A stretch of 64,000 bases of DNA. Origin: Brachionus rotundiformis (taxonomy: Eukaryota; Rotifera; Eurotatoria; Ploima; Brachionidae). Shown piece after piece: positions 32,916 to 46,075 of the stretch. The position numbers were made by a program, and so were the translations under genes. The DNA is taken from the NCBI GenBank assembly GCA_016802295.1, contig JAESIW010000137.1:5520146-5584145 (forward strand), given 5' to 3'. How positions within the stretch are numbered: the stretch's first letter is position 1; each line of letters starts with the position of its first letter. Under the pieces are notes generated by a model. It made no database searches and had not been told where the DNA came from. It saw nothing but the letters and a program-made list of their open reading frames with translations.

Positions 32916-35900
32916 TTTATTTAGATATCTAAATATTTAAATTGACAAATTTAAAAAGCTAAAATTTTTATCTTATTTAGTTTTATTTAATTAAAATGAA
33001 ATAAAAAAAAAACAATCAAAAATTTCAATTTTCTTCATTTAATTAACACATAAATAAAATTCATGCAATTGTTTAAATACTGCTTTTAGATTATGTCAAC
33101 CACCTGTCTCGGCATTTATTGATTGTTTACAAGTCATTTTAATAGTAAAAATGAAGTACTTTTACTCGAGGATGAAGATCAAGGAAAGATACCGAGGTCT
33201 TGAGCTTTATATTCAATCAAGTCTTACCTTCTGACGTACTTAAGAATAAAAAATTGACTCAATATCTTAAACAAAGTTCTCGAAATTGAGGAAATGAGTC
33301 TCTTGAGCTAAAAGTTTGTGATTTACCATGGAAATAGTCCTAGTATGATCCCATTGAAAAAAGATACGGTTTTTGAAAATTTGACTCTCATTTTAAAATA
33401 TGAGTGTTGTTACTTTTAAACAAGCTTTTATAAAGTAATTTTTTAAATTGGTATTTTCTTTGAGAAACTAGCTTTGTTTTCTTTAATTTATTCAAACAAA
33501 AAAAAATGGTAAAAAAAATGTTTAGACAAACATTTATTTCTTTAGGCTTTTTTTTGACTAAATTCACCCTAAAGACAACATTAACTAAGAATGTTAAAAT
33601 AATAAAATATATAATTAAGAATAAACGTATATTAAATTATATAATTTGGCATTGATATAAGATAAGCATTTGGAAATTCCAAGAAAACTGACTTCTATTT
33701 TTAAGTGAAACCTGTTCAAATAATAAAATTCCATCTTAATTTCCTAAATAAATTTTATCTTGCACGATAAACATTAATAAACTTTTTGAATTTCAGTCAC
33801 ATCTCGACAACTATTCTATTCTATTAGGTCTCAAATGAGTTCTATAAAAAAACTATTTTGATCCATTTTCAAGATTTTTAAATTAAAATTACGACTAATG
33901 TGCTTTTAACAGTTAATTGAAGTAAACACAAGGTAGTTTGTTGATTTGTGAAGAAAATTTTAGCCTTCATTTATTTGATGACGACAAAGGCTTAATCTAA
34001 AAATACTCATATGATTGAAAAGAAAAAACTTTTCCTACTATCTTTTAAATCATAAAATTTATCAGAAAATTCAATTAAATTAATTATATCTTAAATATTT
34101 TTAGAAAAGAATTTTCACATTAAATTAAGAAAGCCCTAAAAATGAAAAAATATAAAAATGAATAGTATATTTGATTATTTAAATTTTTATTCAGAGAGGA
34201 TTTAATTTCACGCAATTAAAAAAATATTTTCAATCAAAGACATATAAATTATTTTTATTTTATAAGAATTGAATAACTTAAGTTCAAATATTTTTTGAGT
34301 GCGTTTATCTGCCGTGTATCGCTACGCAACTTGTTTCTAAAAGTAAAAGGTAATTACAAATATTTGAATGGATATAAAATAAAATTGTAAATCAAAATAT
34401 TTTACTATATTTTTGAGTTCAATTTTTTATCAAGATAATTTTATTTTCGAAAAGTGGTAAAAAATTGAAAAAGTTCTCGGTGAAAATTTAATTTTTTATT
34501 ATGTTTTAAAAAAATAATTATTGATTTTCTGCTTAAGAAAAATGTTGATTGTTTAGAATTATTGTTATTCATAAGCTTTTTTATAAAAAAATTAATAAAT
34601 TTAATACGAGTTTATTTTAAAATAAAATAATTTAAGCTAGTTTTATGATTTTTACTATTATGAATGTTTAAAGTTAGCAAAAATTTTGTCCTTTAAATTG
34701 AAGCTGATGAAAAATAATACTTTTTATTAATGATACCAATTTAAAAACTGATAAGTTAAAAATTGATAAAAGAGCAATTTTTATATTAGTTCATTTTTGA
34801 TATTAATTAAAAGCTATTTATTGACTGATATAGACAGATTGACCTGAAATGAAATTATTGAATACGTTTATTTATCAATCTGCTATTTTTAGATAATCAA
34901 ATAAGCATTACTAAAAATTTTGCTATTCCAATTTTAATTGTTTAAATGAGAGTAAAAAATTTTATATTAAGATTTGTTAATTGCAAACACCACATTGTGG
35001 TTAATTTTTTTTAATTTACTAATCTAATAAGAAAATTACAATTCGTGAAATAATCGAAAAATAAATAAAAGATAAACAAAATTGGATGTTTTTAAATCCC
35101 ATTTTACAAAATTTGATTACCTAATTTTATGACTTACATATCATATATCTGACCTTTTATCATATTTTCAATTCGGTAGTGTTCAACAAAACTAAAAAGA
35201 AAAGTTGGTTATAATTAATTTGATCGCTTAGAAATAAACAAATAGAGAAGAGAGGTTTAGAAAATTTTGGTTTTATCTTGTTTATTATGGAAAATTCAAG
35301 AAATAAGAGATCAAATTACTATCAAATTAAATAAAATAAAAATTAATGGCTTAATATAATTAAATTATTAAAATTATATAAAAAAGTATTTTTATCAAAT
35401 CTGCTGATAATGAAATTTTCGATTTTTGTTTTGTTTTTGTTGCAATAAAAGTCAACATGCCAACAAAAAAAAAGAGCTTTCAAAAATGATTTAAAAATGA
35501 CAATTCTTTCTATTTTCAATTTATTTATCTTAATTAGAATGATACAAGAGCCCAGTAAAGATATTCAAAATTCAAAAGAGAAAAAAAATATGATTTAATA
35601 TCTGAAATTTTGAAAATTTTGCAATCTGTATAAAATTTTACTTTATTATATAAAATCTTTTTAAATGGTCAATATTATAACCTGTTCTCTGTACTCTAAT
35701 TAAATAGACTTATGCTTACAACACTTAAGTTAAATGATAATTTCAAGCTTTCATGAACATATCTTTGAAATCTAGGACAAAAAGTAGAAAAGAGAGAAAT
35801 CGCCAATAATTAATGATTATTTTTAAAACAAAATCATAACTGAATTGTTTTTGAAATTTAAATTTTAAATTTCTTTTTTACCAAAAATAAAAACTTTATT

Positions 35901-37037
35901 TCCTTTTTTTTAAGGTAACCAAAATCTAAAATCATATTAAATATTAAAAAAATTTAAGTCTTATTTTTCTAAATTTTAATTTATCAAAATAGGAAGAATT
36001 TTTGTTCTGTTTGTTTTTGAAATTCACAATACCCAACACTTATTTGATTTAAAATAGTTTCTTTTTATCTCATATTTGAATTACTTAAACTTTTTGGATA
36101 ATTTAAAAGTTACTCTATTTAACTTATCTTAAAATGACTGAAACAAGACTTATCTTCTAAAGTTTTGAGATTTTTTACATTATTCATATAAATTGGACAA
36201 TTGAATGAAGATAAATCTCGAATTAAAAATTTTAATAAATTTGATCAAATATTATTTTAATTCAAAAAAGTTCAAAAATTTATTTTAAAAAATTCTGATA
36301 TTTAAGATAAAGAAATTGTCGCTTTTCTATTTTCGGCTTTAAATTTTTATTTTGGAATTCATATTATATTTTTATAATTTTTTATTTAAAAAATATTACT
36401 GAAAAAAAGACGTTTAAATTTTCATAATTTTTTATATATATAAATCATATTTAAATTTGTTCATGGGACTTCAACTAAACTAAAAAATAATTATATTATC
36501 ATTTTGTTATAATCTTTAAAAGATAAACATTTTATAGATCTAAAAAAACCAAAAATGCCAAAAGCTTTTTTAAAGCAAATTTAAAAAATTTCAATCAAAT
36601 AAATAAAATTTTTAAACAATTTTATTTTTTAAGAAAACAAAAATTTCATCAATTTTCATATCTACGAGATTAAACGCTGAAAAAAAAAAAGATTTGAAAA
36701 TAAAAATACAAAATGAAAAATAAAGAACACCAAAGTGGATGTGAACAAAAAAAAACATTGACAAGACTTATTCTCCCCTAAACAATAATGTCATTAATTA
36801 CTAAATTTATGAGGGTTCTTAATAAACACCTGACCGCAATTAACTTTAAGACTCATTTATTCATTATTTTCTTTTATTTAAACGAATTTTAGAAATAATT
36901 TTAAGTTGTTGAAGTTTAATCTATGAATAAATAATAGTAAAAAAATATTAAAAAATTTATTGGTATAAATGAGTCGAAAATCTTCCGTAAGAGACACAAA
37001 GATCTAGAGGATAAACAATAAAAATTATTCGACACGA
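32916..37037. other. Gene-poor AT-rich region
   Basis: Four kilobases with no supported exon. A degenerate transposase scrap near 33150-33400 is listed separately. Otherwise only AT-rich sequence with homopolymer runs is seen. Confidence 0.6.
33150..33405 (+). mobile_element. Tc1-like transposase remnant
   Basis: Plus-strand frames give LLEDEDQGKIPRS, resembling the LQEDNDPKHRSK block with the second catalytic Asp of Tc1 transposases. About 150 bases later, over two frames, come VCDLPW / NSPS / PIEKRYGFLK, resembling the WPGNSPDLNPIENLW block. Multiple stops and shifts. It could belong to the same family as the CaMKK intron element, of which only the earlier part survives. Confidence 0.45.
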
Positions 37038-40000
37038 TTAATGATAGTTTGACAGGTCTTTATCTTCTAGATATTTGTACTCGAACGTGAAGCCGTCTTT
37101 TCGGTTCTGAGCCCATTTCGAGTAGTCAAAATATACATATGTTCCCTTTAGGATAATAGTTAATTAAATTTTATATTTAAAATAAAAGCTAAAGCTTATC
37201 TCTTACCATCTCGTATTCATCTGTAATTACTTTGGGTTCGTCATAACGCTGAAACCACATCATGTATCTAGTATGAAAGCGCCACGAGAGCTTCTTAAGC
37301 GCTTGGGCGGCCAAAAATTGTGCTTTGGTGCCCTCCATGTAGTAGAACATGAAAAACAGGGTGTCACAGTTTAATTTACAGAGAAAATCAAGTGAATCGT
37401 GTCCAACTGGTGGAACTTGGGGATAATGGGATGGTGTATTGACAGTAATTCGCGGTAAGTAGCTCCTCGAACGCTCAGTATCGGACGGATGAGGCAATTT
37501 CTTGAACGCACCATCCAAAATTGTTAAATTGTGGTTCTGTTCTTTTGTTAGCGATGTTTTGCCTAGTGGTGCCACTCCTAAAATTGGTTGAATAAATGTC
37601 TCCTGATTTGTTTGCTGATTTGGCGATATATTTTGCTGCATTAGCTGTGACTTTTGCAGCAGCATGTTTATATCTTGCTTTTGATTTGACTGCTGTTGGA
37701 ACAACAAGGCCGCAAACTCCTCGTTCAATTGCTTACGTTGGTCTGTACTTGATGCATTAATAAGCATGTTATCTGTTGGCATGTTTTGAACACCATTATA
37801 AGATGGATTTTCTCCCATTTGTTTAATGTTTGGATTGATGTTTTCTTGGTCTTTTTTCTCTGATTCACTTTGAATTTGTTCCTCGTTTGATTTGACATGA
37901 CTCGAATATGTTTTGGGCTTAGTTCCGGCGACAACCGCGGCAAACGGTGATTGAGATAGTGGCGGTGTAGTCGTCGTATTTGGTTGACTTGCGGGCTCAC
38001 TATTTACATTGGTAGAAAGATTTGTGGTTGTTGAGGAGCTTTTTGTGTTAGTGCCCGAATTGGTGCGATTACGTTGGCTTTGATTGGGTGCTCGCTTGCT
38101 TTGACGTTGGTTACGCGAGTCTGCCTCATTTCGCTCGGTGTTATCCGACTTGTGACGACGTCTCTCGTCATTTGGCTGGTTGTTTGAAGACGAAGATGAA
38201 GACGAAGAAGAAGAGGACGAAGACGGCACGTAATTCATGTTTGTCATTGAATTATTGAGACCAACAGATGGTGAATTAGACTTGGAAATATTTGACGAAG
38301 AAGGCGATTGGGACAGTCTAGACGCATCTTCTTCCTGATGGCTTCCATGAGTGTCCTTGTTGTGATTACCTTGATGGTTAGAATGCTGATTGCTAGTGTG
38401 GTTATTTGAGTGACGATCTTCGTCATCTTCATTTTCTTCATCTTCTTCATCATTAAAATTCTGGTCATTTTCGTTTTCTTGATCACCTAAATAAATATTT
38501 TTAAAATAAAAAATTATCCAAAATTATTATGCTATATTTAAACAATGTTATATGGATCATAATTATATTGGGACTATTTTTTGGTTAAATATATCAAAAG
38601 AGTGTGGATATTTTTCTCACTACCTCACACTTGGACAACAGTAATAATAAAATCTTATAAAACTCAATCAAAGGACATTTTTTAATTAGAATAAATCATT
38701 TTGGATCTTTTCTTGGCAAGATAATTAAATTTAGACTATTTTAAAAATAAAAAGCCCAGTTTAAGTTAAAAATTTAATTTTCAAGAATTAAACTTTTTAA
38801 TCTTTGATCATTTTAAAATAAATAATTTAAATTTTTTCAATTAAATGTAAAAGATTTTTAATATATAACACCATTTTATAAACTATTTTTAGTCATATAA
38901 ATATTTTTAAAATGAAATAGCTCTTATGTCCTCGATAATTTAATTCTAAATTTTTAAAAGTAATAATTAGTTTGATCAAGTATCTATTAAAGATAATTTT
39001 GTGAAAAGATAACATATTAACCTTTAGTTATTGTTTATAAAGTGAATAAAGTATAATTTGATTTTGAAAAAAATATTTATTTACTTGAACCATTTGAATC
39101 GTATTTGTCGAGATCTAAATCATCAAAAATGTCAAGTCCATCCAAATTTTCTGGCAAATTCAAATCATCATTGTTATCTACATAATATTCAACATCGTCC
39201 TTAATTTCTTGAACCTGTAACCCAAATGAACAAATATGAAAAATATAATTATCCAATAAACAAACTTTTTTGATATTGATTAAATTCTTTTTCAGCATTT
39301 CGGATATTTTTTCCAATTTATCTATATACTTTTTGTTTACATCGATTCTATGCTTGGTTGAGTCTATTTTCTAAATTAAAAAAAAATTTACACACACATT
39401 TAATTTGACTTAGAATAAAATAAAATAAAATAATTTCTATACATCTTTGTCCATTCGTTTTTTCTTATTAGAGTTTAGATCTTCCAATTTTGTTTCCAAA
39501 TCTTCAATTTGTGAATTCAGCCTGGAATTTGAGGTCTGAATCCATTGGTTAATTTCCTCTTTTTCTAAATCTAAATGGTCATATTTGTAGTTGTTTCCCA
39601 GAGCATCCTTGGAATATGGTTTTTGCTTAGTTTCACGTTCGATTATTTTAAATCGTTCCATTTGCTTTAAATAAAAATGGTCAAAAGCCAAAAATAAAAC
39701 AAATACTTAGCGTACAGCTTCTATTTGTTTTCGAGCCTCTGTGAGAGGTTTTTTTTCTTTTATATCATTGGAACTTTGCCATGTTTTGATCTGTTCACGA
39801 AGTCTTTGCAGCTTTTTTATTTCTTTTTTAAGTTCTTGTTCGTATTTATCTTTCTGGTTCATGCTGGTGGCGTTAGGCGCTTCTTTTTGAGTCACAACTG
39901 ACAACTAAACAAAAAACTTGCCAAATAATCAAATATGATATTTTTTTAAATTACTTTATGCCAAACTTCTGTGAAGGCCTCGACACCTTCGTTTACTTTT

Positions 40001-40050
40001 TTTAGGGTTCGGTCAATTTCGACCTGTAATCTTCTTCTATCAGCAGCCAT
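37038..40050 (-). CDS. CNOT3: CCR4-NOT transcription complex subunit 3
   Basis: CNOT3 is a scaffold subunit of the cytoplasmic CCR4-NOT deadenylase. Exon 1 starts at ATG 40050 (MAADRRRLQVEIDRTLKKV), which is the conserved Not3/Not5 coiled-coil start. Exons at about 39908-39720, 39663-39447, 39370-39265 and 39217-39089 continue it: QMERFKIIERETK, then IKDDVEYYVDNNDD. A long exon (about 38486-37201) is a disordered Ser/Gln/Asn linker with poly-Ser encoded by GAAGAC-type repeats, then the NOT box (LDFLCKLNCDTLFFMFYY, AAQALKKLSWRFHTRYMMWF). The final exon 37145-37038 ends GTYVYFDYSKW and FTFEYKYLEDKDL. Total length is slightly below the vertebrate protein because the linker is shorter. Confidence 0.94.
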
Positions 40051-40667
40051 GTTTACTTGGAGGACCATGAACGAAGCAATGGCTACTTAGCATAATTTTT
40101 AGTGATATTTACCAATTAATTTCGCTTTGAAAATATCAATGCTCTTGATGTTGCTCTCCGCTGTCACTGATTGCTACTAAGTCAATGAGAGAAAAAAATT
40201 AGTTAAGTAACTTGAATGATTTTAATAATAAAAAATGAAAATCCAAAATGAAAATGCGTAGTATATAGAAATTTTTGATTATTCTTTTTTCATTCTTGCA
40301 TTCGTTCTATACTTCTTTCTCTCGCTCAAGACTTCAATCCATATATTTGAAATATTATAATTTGAAATTTATAATTCTGCAATCAAAAGCTTGATAACTA
40401 AAAATATAATAGTTTACTTCAATGCATTCAATGGGTCTGCAGTGAAAAACAAAATATCTGTTCGTGAGAAATAAATGCACTACATTAGGAAAATTCTCAT
40501 TAATTGTTTGCCATTGTTTATTGGTAATTCAACAAAATTTGTCTTTGTTTTTCTTTATAAAGGCAAATCTAGCAAAAAGTATTTTGGATTATTTTTAATA
40601 AAATTTAAGAATTATTTATAGATATATCACTAAATTTTATATAATTTAATTTTACTCTACAGTTAGT
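40051..40667. other. Upstream region of CNOT3, no gene seen
   Basis: AT-rich, with the presumed CNOT3 promoter near 40051-40200. No coding or repeat signal noted. Confidence 0.5.
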
Positions 40668-40763
40668 ACGTGAAGAATAACCTTTTGAATGGGAATTAAG
40701 CTGTAATCACTTGATTCCGAACATGAATAGCCGTATGAAATAAAAACATTAAAAAGAGTCGAA
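40668..40763 (-). pseudogene. Duplicated first-exon fragment of the adhesion GPCR
   Basis: This stretch is about 85-90% identical, in the same orientation, to 44883-44960, which is most of the signal-peptide exon of the GPCR gene 4 kb away. The reading LFNVFISYGYSCSESS corresponds to LFNVFISHGYSCSESS. A 15-base insertion after SESS and a single-base deletion follow, so the downstream frame differs and soon meets a stop. The start codon and first residues are absent; unrelated sequence and a LINE fragment begin just beyond. Most likely a dead duplicate of exon 1, though it might be a relic of a second receptor gene. Confidence 0.7.
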
Positions 40764-40805
40764 ATTTTAATAATTCCTTTTGACAATAAAAAATTATCAA
40801 TCAAA

Positions 40806-41752
40806 TAATGGTGTCCTACAAGGAAGAGTTTTAGGTCCTACTTTATTTATCATTTACATTAACAAATAGTTGTAAAATGTCCATGGATGACCCCAAGATA
40901 TTGGCAGAAATCAAAGCAAGCTCGATAACCCAAGACACTGTGAGCCTGCAGAATGACATTAATAAAATTACCGATGCTTCTAAACACAACAAAGTGCAAA
41001 ATAATGCACGTTGGCAAGAACAGCCCAAAATCGAACTACACCATGCTAGACTTTAATTCAAAAAACAAGCTGGCAATTGTCAAAACCGAATGCGAAAGAG
41101 ACTTAGGAATCTTGCTCTCAAACGACCTCAAACCGAGGAACCAAGTCAACTACTCGGGATCAAAAACAAATAGCATCCTTGGCTTATTGAAAAGATGCTT
41201 GACCATTCGTGACCTCCTGACCTGGAAAAAGTTGTACACTTGTTGCATCAGACCACATATTGAATTCGCAGTACCTGCTTGTAGTCCATATACTAAACAA
41301 GATCAAAACACACTCGAGAAAGTTCAACATAGAGCCACTAAAGTCGCCAGCAACTTAAAAAATCAAGCCTATGAAAAGCGCTGCGATCTTATGAACCTAA
41401 CCACGTTTTGGATTGCTAAAACAGCGCAGAATTCGTGGAGGCCTAATTCAAATGTTTTAGTTTGAATCTGGTGTAGAAAATATCGATTGGTACGCGAAAC
41501 CGACTCGCATTCCAGATCGATATGGCCCCAGAGAGAGATTCAGAAGAGAAATTATTAGATGTTGCAATCAACGCCATGATTCTTCAGTAACAGAATTTCA
41601 AACCACTAGAACTCACTTTCCAACGAAATTGTCTTGTCAAAAAATGCGAACGAATTCAAAAACAAGCTGGATGTAAACTTTAAAACTGTCACAGGGCGTC
41701 TCTGACGCGCTCGCATGTAGCCATGCTGCAGTATATATACTACTACTACTAC
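40806..41752 (+). mobile_element. 5'-truncated LINE copy, degenerate
   Basis: It begins abruptly in the reverse transcriptase at GVLQGRVLGPTLFIIYIN, the counterpart of GVPQGSVLGPILFVLYIND in the 3.7-8.0 kb element. After a frame change it reads SMDDPKILAEI, where the catalytic YADD should be. An open stretch 40953-41465 holds TKCKIMHVGKN, TECERDLGILLSNDLK and CIRPHIEFAVPACSP. Further frameshifts follow, and the copy ends in a (CTA)n tail at 41739-41752. 5' truncation and the shared tail are typical of target-primed reverse transcription. It is a diverged relative and not a recent copy of the first element. Confidence 0.85.
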
Positions 41753-41991
41753 AAAATGAAAAGAAAATAATGGCATAAGTTAATTTTTACATGATTAATT
41801 TTGGTAATTAAAAAATGCTTTAATTCATATTTTAATTTTTATTTGAAAAGTAAACAATATTAAGCGAGAATAATATTTGACTATCTTAAAGCATTGCAAT
41901 AAGGAAGTTTTTTGATAAGATAAAAATTTATTGTAGGAATGATTTTATTTTTTATGTCCAATCAAATAATAATTAAGTCATAAAAAATAAA

Positions 41992-44990
41992 TTAAATAGA
42001 AATCTTTTCAATTGTTGTTTGTCTAGTAACTTCAGTTTTCTTTGAGCTTTTATCCATGTCATCAAGCTGCAGCATCTTTTTGCACAGTTTAAAATTTTCA
42101 AATTTCTTAAGGAGCATTTGTCTCCTAGATTTTGATAAAATTATATAAACAAAAAATATAAAAAATCCCTGGAAAGCGTTTAACAAGCAAAATAACAAAG
42201 CCAAAGCCAAGCGCATATATTCTCCCATTTCAATAAGCATGATAAATCCAAAGGTCCATGTGAGACCCATATTGAAAAAGCAGGTGCTGACTATGATAGT
42301 TTTTTTCTTTGATTCCATTTTTGACTCAGAAATTGTTTTAACACGGCAATGAGTCTTAGTAATTAGACTAAATATTATTAAATTAATCAAAATGATGATT
42401 GCCAAAGGAGCAACTACGCCTAATAATGCCGCTTTCCCACTTAGCCAACAAATTAAATTAGGGTGTTTGTAAAGTTTCCAATTAATGGTTAAAATAATTC
42501 CAATAGGAAGCGTTGGAGTGCCTACAAATACAAAATTTTATTTGAAATTTGATAATAAAATCTAAAATTTACCTAAAGAAAATATCAAGGCTTTGATGAA
42601 ATAGTTTTGAATTGTTACAAATACTCGGTTGAATGTAAAATACTGTAAAATTGAAAAAGATAGCATCCAACAGAAAGATCCCAAAAGAAAATAATGGAGC
42701 AAAACTCCTATGGTTATACATGAAATGTGGTTTTCATTCCATTTCAAAAAGCTAAATATTACGTAAAATAAGTTCAGAAAAAATAAGCTTATACTCAAAA
42801 AGATCAATATTTCAATATAATAATCAAACATGAGTTTAAATCGAGTCTCGTTTGAATTAAGGCGCTGAGATTTTAACCGTCTATAAAAAAAATTTGCTAA
42901 TAAAATAGAACAAATTATTTGTTTAAACTTTTTAATACCTGATTTTGTCACCTATATAGATTCCAATGGTACAAACAAGACATATCATACTCATTATATT
43001 TCCTGTATAAGTTAAATATTTGAGTAAAGTGTTGCAAAATTTACATGATATAGTCTCCGTGTCTAAGCTCTTAAAAAAAATTAAAAATTTAATTCAAAAG
43101 CTAATCACATTAATTACCATTAAAATTGCGAAATTAGTCAAGTGATTGCATTTACATTCATGAACATTTTCTCTGGTTAAATAGTATAAACATCCTTGGC
43201 TACTCCATTTGGATTTTTCATAGTCCCAAAATACACATTTAAATTTTGATTTTTGTGTAAAATTTTTCACACATGACTCTATTGACTACATAAAAAAATA
43301 CTAACTTATCAATCATTAATAATTTAGATGATTTTTATTTAAAAAAATTATGTGATTTAATTTACAATTGTGTTTTAGAATTATTTATGTAATCTAATTA
43401 AGATGCTAAGCTTTATGGAATTTGATTCAAAAGACCAGAAAAAAGCATCATCTTAGTAAAAAATGTTTTAATTTTTCTTTTAAAATAAAAATTTTGCTCT
43501 CTATTCAAAATGATAAAAATTGTTAAATATTCATAGTTGCATCGATTACCAAAGTATAATAAATCTCTGCACTTAAAATTTAGTTTTGCTAAATTTGCAG
43601 ACTTGCAAGGTATGTTCAACCATGATCCATTTACAGAGCCAAATATTAATTTCAAGAAAAAATTTATAGAATTTTTTTTTAAGATAATCTGTTCTTTTGA
43701 ACCAAATTTATTTGTAAGGTACTTTCCATAAATGATAAAATTGCCGATAAGATAAATTAAGGCAGTTGTTAGATATTAAATTAAAGTGGCCTATTTGAAT
43801 ATATATTGAAAACATTCTTTATTTTGTTTTGACTGGAAATGAATGAATTTTAAAATAAAAACAATTTCTCCAAATTTAGACTCGAGAAAAATTATTGAAA
43901 AATAAATTTTATATTGCTAACTTGTAAAGTCCTAAATTTTGCAAATACAAATGGTTCGTGGCTTGTAATGATTTCATTTGAGCTGATTGAAACTACATTT
44001 GAAATGATCTGACTGGTATTTATTGTAGAGCAACTTATATTCGTTTGAATTATTGATGAATCTAGATCAAATAGAACTGAAGATTGATAGACTGCGTAAG
44101 ATATTCGAGCGGACTCATCTAAATAAAAATTAATCAATATTTTTTCAAAGATTAAAATTTTATTGATTCTGAAGATTTAAAATTTTTAATCAAATAATAA
44201 ATAAAAATATATTACTTGAATTTGTTAAATTTGTCAGATTTAAATGTAATAGCGCCGATGCTTGTACCAGCTCTGGATCAATTAGGCCATCAACTACATC
44301 AATCTCACTTGAGTTAACTTTTTTTACAAAACCATTGACATTGGTTTCAGATTTGTTTAATTTAAGGCTCAATACACTGAGGTTATCAGTTTTTATCACA
44401 TAGTTTTCAGGAATTGTCGATTTGGTCATAAATCTCTCAAAGCTTTTGCTGATTCTTAAAAAAAAATTATTCTTAAAATAAAAAAAAATTTTAATTTAAA
44501 TTAACTTTTGGGTTGAATTTAAAAGTCTTTCAACTCTCAGATAATTTGCTTGCTCAATGACCTCATTTAATAATATCACAAAAATATCCGCTTCGAGTTT
44601 ACCCTAAATAATCAATTATCAATTGTGGAGATATTTTAAAAATAATTACAGCATCAAATTGTTCACTTCTAGCATTTATATTACTAATATTATTAATAAG
44701 CTCGGTGACCATTTCAATGTTTCCTATATGTGAATGCTTCTCATATCTTTCCAGTATAGATAATGAATGGTTCATGATAATGGATGAATTTTTATCTTTC
44801 AAAATCATCTTTTAAATTTATTTATTATTTATGTATATCAATAAATTATTATATCATCAGATATTACCCTTTTTAGAATAGAACGTGAAGAATAATCTTT
44901 TAGAATGGGACTTGATTCTGAGCATGAATAGCCGTGTGAAATAAAAACATTAAAAAGAGTTACAATAGAAATCAAAAATTTAGATTTCAT
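41992..44990 (-). CDS. Adhesion-type G-protein-coupled receptor (class B2)
   Basis: Exon 1 (44990-44868) encodes a signal peptide (MKSKFLISIVTLFNVFIS) and SCSESSPILKD. Exons at 44808, about 44605, 44455, 44120 and 43285 build a GAIN-like ectodomain and the GPS motif: CVFWDYEKSKWSSQGC, then ECKCNHLTNFAILM, with the HL-T autoproteolysis site intact. Seven hydrophobic helices follow (exons from about 43075, 42885 and 42525), including a WLSGKAALLGVVAPLAI loop/TM and TWTFGF in TM6. The C-tail is short (about 45 residues) and ends TTIEKISI. No lectin, EGF or HRM domain is evident between signal peptide and GAIN. The ligand is unknown. A possible extra exon at 43413-43720 is noted among the findings. 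Exon 1 is duplicated downstream at 40.7 kb. Confidence 0.85.
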
Positions 44991-45133
44991 TTTAAAAAAT
45001 TCAAAATCAAGCAAATAAAAAAAGCTTTATTAATAACTTGAAAAAAAGTATTTTTTTCTCAAAGGAATTCTATTTGGGTTAGAGCTATTAAACCATTATG
45101 TCCTAAAATATAATTATTTTGTCAAAAGAAGAA

Positions 45134-45736
45134 TTAGTCGAATTTTTCACATTTATTTTTGATTGTGCAAGCTAAATTTTTTCTCTTGTTACAAAAATCG
45201 TTTAACTGGTCACAATAATCTCCTTCATTAAGGTAGTTGACACATATCTTCATTCTTGGGTGACAGAATGATTCCGAATTTAGATAGCACAGGTCCTTGT
45301 TGGGATCACAGTAAAATCTGTCTATTGATCTTTCACAAACACCTCGAAGTGGATTGCATACTTCATTCCAAGAGCAATTCGTCCTTAAGCAATTATTGTT
45401 TAATAAAGCTTTTTGGCAGCGATTATTAAAACAATATAAATTTTTTAGTTTATTGCACAAAATGACTTGTCTTAGTGGAAAATATTCTGGACATTGGCTA
45501 TTTTCTTCGAGAGAAGGTATACATTTCAAAAATTTTGGACTACAAAATTGTTCTGATGGACATCGATCTTCAAAAGTATCACAATTTTGATATTGATGGA
45601 GGGGATCAAAAACACAAGCCAAATGATCTGTATTGTAATAGTGATCATTTGAACAGGGATTTAGGTCGCCAAAGCGGACCATTAGTCCATCATATAATGA
45701 AAATTTTACAATGAAAATAAACAAAATAAGTTTCAT
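45134..45736 (-). CDS. Secreted cysteine-rich protein
   Basis: An intact 200-residue frame from ATG 45736, with a signal peptide (MKLILFIFIVKFSLYDG). The mature part has regularly spaced cysteines in blocks such as CPSEQFCSPKFLKCIP, LYCFNNRCQ and NEVCNPLRGVCE, ending with CTIKNKCEKFD. The spacing suggests a small disulfide-rich fold of the dickkopf/prokineticin general kind, but I cannot name the family. It is clearly related to the gene at 46.1-46.6 kb on the opposite strand, and it lies 144 bases upstream of the GPCR start in the same direction. Confidence 0.78.
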   Translation of the reverse strand: MKLILFIFIVKFSLYDGLMVRFGDLNPCSNDHYYNTDHLACVFDPLHQYQNCDTFEDRCPSEQFCSPKFLKCIPSLEENSQCPEYFPLRQVILCNKLKNLYCFNNRCQKALLNNNCLRTNCSWNEVCNPLRGVCERSIDRFYCDPNKDLCYLNSESFCHPRMKICVNYLNEGDYCDQLNDFCNKRKNLACTIKNKCEKFD

Positions 45737-46075
45737 TTTATTTAATGAATAAAAAAATTTAACTTATGAGTAGAATAAATGTCATTTTAATATTTTTGAA
45801 ATTTAACTGTCATACCTTTTTATTTTCAAAAACATAACATTTAAAAATAAAAAGTTTTTGTATTAATTTTTGAAATTTATCTGATATAAATTTATATTGA
45901 TTTAATTCTTCAAGTTAACTGGTTTACCTACTATTATTATTGAAATTTTTAATTTAGCGAAAATAATTTTAGAATTTATTACTAATAGATAAAATTAATT
46001 TTGACAATTCTACTTCATTAAAATTTGTATAAATAACCAAAGCTTTGAATGTGCATTAATAAAAAAAATTTGAAA

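Noticed and set aside
38244..38486. 80-residue Met/Lys/Thr-rich minus-strand frame
   Set aside because: It is a shifted frame of the CNOT3 linker exon, whose real frame reads SDQENENDQNF.
45354..45714. Plus-strand frames opposite the cysteine-rich gene
   Set aside because: Antisense shadows of the real gene at 45134-45736.
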